A stretch of 64,000 nucleotides of DNA from Desmodesmus armatus (Eukaryota > Chlorophyta > Chlorophyceae > Sphaeropleales > Scenedesmaceae): NCBI GenBank assembly GCA_007449985.2, contig VIIQ02000040.1, positions 92,501-156,500 of the forward strand, read 5' to 3'. Shown here in pieces: positions 61,901 to 64,000 of the stretch. The translations under genes were made by a program, and so were the position numbers. Positions within the stretch are counted from its first letter, which is position 1. Each line of letters begins with the position of its first letter. Under the pieces are notes generated by a model. That model saw only the letters and a program-made list of their open reading frames with translations, was not told where the DNA came from and did not search any database.

Positions 61901-64000
61901 CATTCGTGCCAACACCACAGTGCTGCTGGGCAATATTGCACAGTACCTGGGAGACCAGTATTGCAAGAAGGTGATGCCGAAGCTAGGCCAGTAGTACTAG
62001 CCACTGGGTTGCTTTACTCAGCATTTACAGCAGAATAACTGGGTTAAAGGGATTTCAACTGGCATCCAGACCTGCGCATAAGGCTGAACATACAGATGCA
62101 GTTGCGCAGTGTCTCACGTGTTGGAAGGTTGCAGGGGATCACAGTGACCTGATCACAGCCAGTACCGCAGTATCAAGGCGTATTGAAAATGATATGTAGG
62201 CCTTCTTGTCATACATCCTTTCATTGTTTTGTATCGCGGGATTTGGTCTGCTGCTCCAGGTGCTCTTGAATGCCTTTGGGCGCGCGTTGAAGGACTCGTT
62301 CCCTCCTGCACGCTGTGCTGCGCTGCGCGCCATGAGCGCGACGCTGCAGTACTACAGCCCGGAGGAGATTGCCTGCAGAGCCCTGCCTGCCTTGTGTCCC
62401 CTGTGTGTAGACCCACTAACAGGTGAGGTACAGCTGGTATGTTAGGGGGAAGGTGGGGCTTGCACATGTCAAGGAGATTGCCTGCAGAGCCCTGCCTGCC
62501 TTGTGTCCCCTGTGTGTAGACCCACTAACAGGTGAGGAACAGCCAACAGGGAAGAGTGACTTGTTATGGGGAAGGTGGGTGCTTGCACATGTCACGGGGC
62601 CAATCAGACATGCACACTTGCTGGTGCTGTGTCATGTGATTTGGTGGGCGGCACACGTTTAAAATTTTTACGTAAATTTTTCGAAAAAAATTCAAATTCA
62701 AATCCAACTCACATGATGCTGCGCTGCGTCAAAGTATGTACTAGTGCCTAGTATTGCACAGCCCTGACAATGTCCCAAAATTATGCACATCCCTGCTTGG
62801 ACCTGTGGCCAAACAAATACCTTGAATGCGTGTATCTGTCTTCCCTCCTGCAGACGTGCGCTCAGCGGCCCTCTCCTGCTTAGAATCCTTCACCACCTCC
62901 CTCAAGGCGCACGACCAGAAGCTGCAACGGGAAGCGGCGGCTGCGGCAGCCGCCGGCGGCTCGGCGGCTGCGGCAGCGGCCGGCAGCGGCGGCGTCTCCA
63001 CCAACAGCAGCGGCATGCTGGGATGGGCCATGTCCAGCCTGGCAGCGTCCTCTGCTGCTCTGATCAAGGGCGGGGGAGCAAGCGGCAGCCCGCGGGCCCC
63101 AGCCGCTGCTGCTGCTGCTGCTGCTGGAACTGCACCGGCTGGTGCAGGGGTGGGTGGGGCAAGTAGGGTCAGCAGCGGCGGCAGCAGTCACGTTGGGCCG
63201 ATGACACCTGCTGCTGGTGGTGTGAGTGCCGACCAAGCTGGTGCTGCTGCTGCTGCTACGGATGGATGGGACGAAGACTTTGAGGAAATGGAGGATGCTG
63301 CAGAGATAGAGGTGGGTGAGGGGAGTGTTGCATAGGCATTCGGCTCGCAAGCAGCATGGCAGCCGTCTCTTGTGCTTTCAACTGTGTTGGATTGGTAAGA
63401 TGACGTAGTACCTGATCAAGTAGAGGTAAAAAAATACAATCGCTACATCACACCTGAGGCTGCTGTTGGCAAGAAGGGACATCTTGGATACATGGAGGTG
63501 GCGGGGAGGTCTGCGGGGTCACCCTTGCAAGCATGGAGTGTTGCGCATCCGGTTGACAGCCACTGCTCATGGTTTGCCGCTGCAGTCAGCTGTTCTGTGG
63601 TGTCACCAGTGGCAGCAAACCCCTTGTTCAGGAGACATGTTGTGTCGTTGGCCTTCTGTGCAGTTTGCATGCTGCTGTTGCAACCAACCATGAAGCTTGC
63701 TTGACATTCAGTCTTGGTCACCTAACAAGCCAAACTCATTCTGTACCTCTGCTGCGCATGCCTCCCTGCAGGCTCGAAACCGCCTGAGCCGGCTCAATAT
63801 GTCATCCCGACCCCCGGCCCCACCCACCACCAGCACCACAACCAGCAGCAGTAGCAGTAGGCCTGCAGTGCCCAGGGTCAGCAGCAGCGGCGGCGGTGTG
63901 GCAGCAGCGCGAGGCGGCTGGGATGCTGCTGATGATGCAGCAGGAGAGGGCTGGGGGGACCTTGAACTCGACCTGGGGGGCAGCAGCGGTCGGGTCAGTA
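55976..64000 (+). CDS. SCYL1: SCY1-like pseudokinase, SCYL1 type (3' end beyond window)
   Basis: SCY1-like proteins are catalytically weak or inactive kinases with HEAT repeats that work in COPI/Golgi traffic and tRNA export. Exons: 55976-56191, 56387-56526, 56831-56903, 57354-57450, 57709-57848, 59715-59846, 60228-60460, 60978-61107, 61350-61511, 61884-61970, 62260-62422, 62854-63311, 63772 to the edge. All phases agree; about 753 residues are visible. N-terminus MFAKLSALVGGGPALNYNV is typical. Kinase fold: RMLRHPNILAFKDSIE, YLVTEAVRPL, then IHGFVC where HRD is expected and LHGFDLTSE where DFG is expected. HEAT part: MIPAIPEPVAIRKILPLL, FGPHLTQEVIESQIYPPL, IRANTTVLLGNIAQYLG. Low-complexity Ala/Gly/Ser linkers and acidic Trp motifs (WDEDFEEMED, GWGDLELDL) follow. 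Several exon edges are copied in introns. Confidence 0.93.
56935..57060 (+). repeat. Dispersed repeat family member (CGGCACTAGCCAGC type)
   Basis: Same family as 45405-45530, directly after an AGTAC-like microsatellite (56918-56938), in a SCY1-like intron. Confidence 0.6.
57980..58295 (+). repeat. Donor-edge copies of SCY1-like exon 5
   Basis: Copies at 57987-58026, 58156-58195 and, degenerate, 58262-58295 repeat the exon 3' end (VDSWGLGCMMQ) and the GTGAGG/GTAAGG donor at about 165-bp spacing, downstream of the used donor at 57848. Confidence 0.88.
58527..58935. repeat. About 140-bp direct repeat, two copies
   Basis: 58527-58670 and 58804-58935 share ACTTTGACAGCACATAGC, GGCCTCTGCAAA, CCGCATGCG and AATGAAAGGTACATT. 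Intronic, unrelated to a visible exon edge. Confidence 0.8.
60847..60930 (+). repeat. Acceptor-edge copy of SCY1-like exon 8
   Basis: It repeats the CTGCAG acceptor and the exon start (MISSDQLIKRVM for MIGGDEFIKRVV) 131 bp upstream of the used acceptor. The rest diverges. Confidence 0.8.
61211..61276. repeat. (TACTG)n pentanucleotide microsatellite
   Basis: About 13 perfect units, same motif as 21581-21720 and, inverted, 22656-22766. It lies in the intron before SCY1-like exon 9. Confidence 0.95.
62472..62536 (+). repeat. Donor-edge copy of SCY1-like exon 11
   Basis: About 65 bp that is essentially identical to 62363-62427, covering EIACRALPALCPLCVDPLTG and the GTGAGG donor, 109 bp downstream. 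The near identity marks a very recent event. Confidence 0.92.
62657..62706. repeat. AT-rich island
   Basis: About 50 bp, almost all A and T (TTTAAAATTTTTACGTAAAT and following AAATTCAAATTCAAAT), in an intron of otherwise GC-rich DNA. Confidence 0.8.

Overview
This looks like nuclear DNA of a green alga, most likely a chlorophycean of the Chlamydomonas/volvocine/Haematococcus kind. The basis is GC-rich, CAG-rich sequence; genes cut into many short exons with GTGAGT-like donors and TGCAG acceptors; a C-terminal MYND finger of the type common in volvocine algae; TGTAA motifs where poly(A) signals are expected; and a tyrosine-recombinase retrotransposon with split direct repeats. The species cannot be fixed by reading alone. 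No bacterial operons, rRNA, tRNA or CRISPR arrays were found.

Layout. 1-2.4 kb: GC-rich diverged repeats, no gene. 2.4-8.9 kb (+): a secreted or surface-type protein joining TNFR-like Cys-rich modules, PAN/Apple-like modules and an RCC1-type repeat array, one repeat per exon. 8.9-11.6 kb: no convincing gene, but diverged duplications related to the next gene. 11.6-16.0 kb (-): secreted serine beta-lactamase/DD-peptidase-like hydrolase. 18.1-26.5 kb (-): large protein of unknown function ending in a MYND zinc finger. 27.06-34.29 kb (+): apparently complete tyrosine-recombinase (PAT/DIRS-class) retrotransposon, A1-gag-RT/RNaseH-B1A2-YR-B2, with identical A repeats and identical B repeats. 35.7-55.4 kb (-): a MON2 homologue (Golgi/endosome trafficking scaffold) of about 28 exons. 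56.0 kb to the right edge (+): an SCY1-like (SCYL1-type) pseudokinase, cut off by the window.

Themes. (1) MON2 and the SCY1-like gene, both Golgi-trafficking factors, are head to head with 573 bp between their start codons. (2) In the MYND, MON2 and SCY1-like genes, and at one exon of the hydrolase, short segments spanning an exon edge are tandemly copied into the neighbouring intron, two to four copies each, so introns seem to have grown by exon-edge duplication. (3) In the retrotransposon both protein units are bracketed A-ORF-B. A carries a TATA-like motif and three hairpins and B carries TGTAA, so the split repeats may supply two promoters and two terminators. Splice junctions were worked out by hand. 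Nearly all agree in reading-frame phase, and the few that do not are stated.
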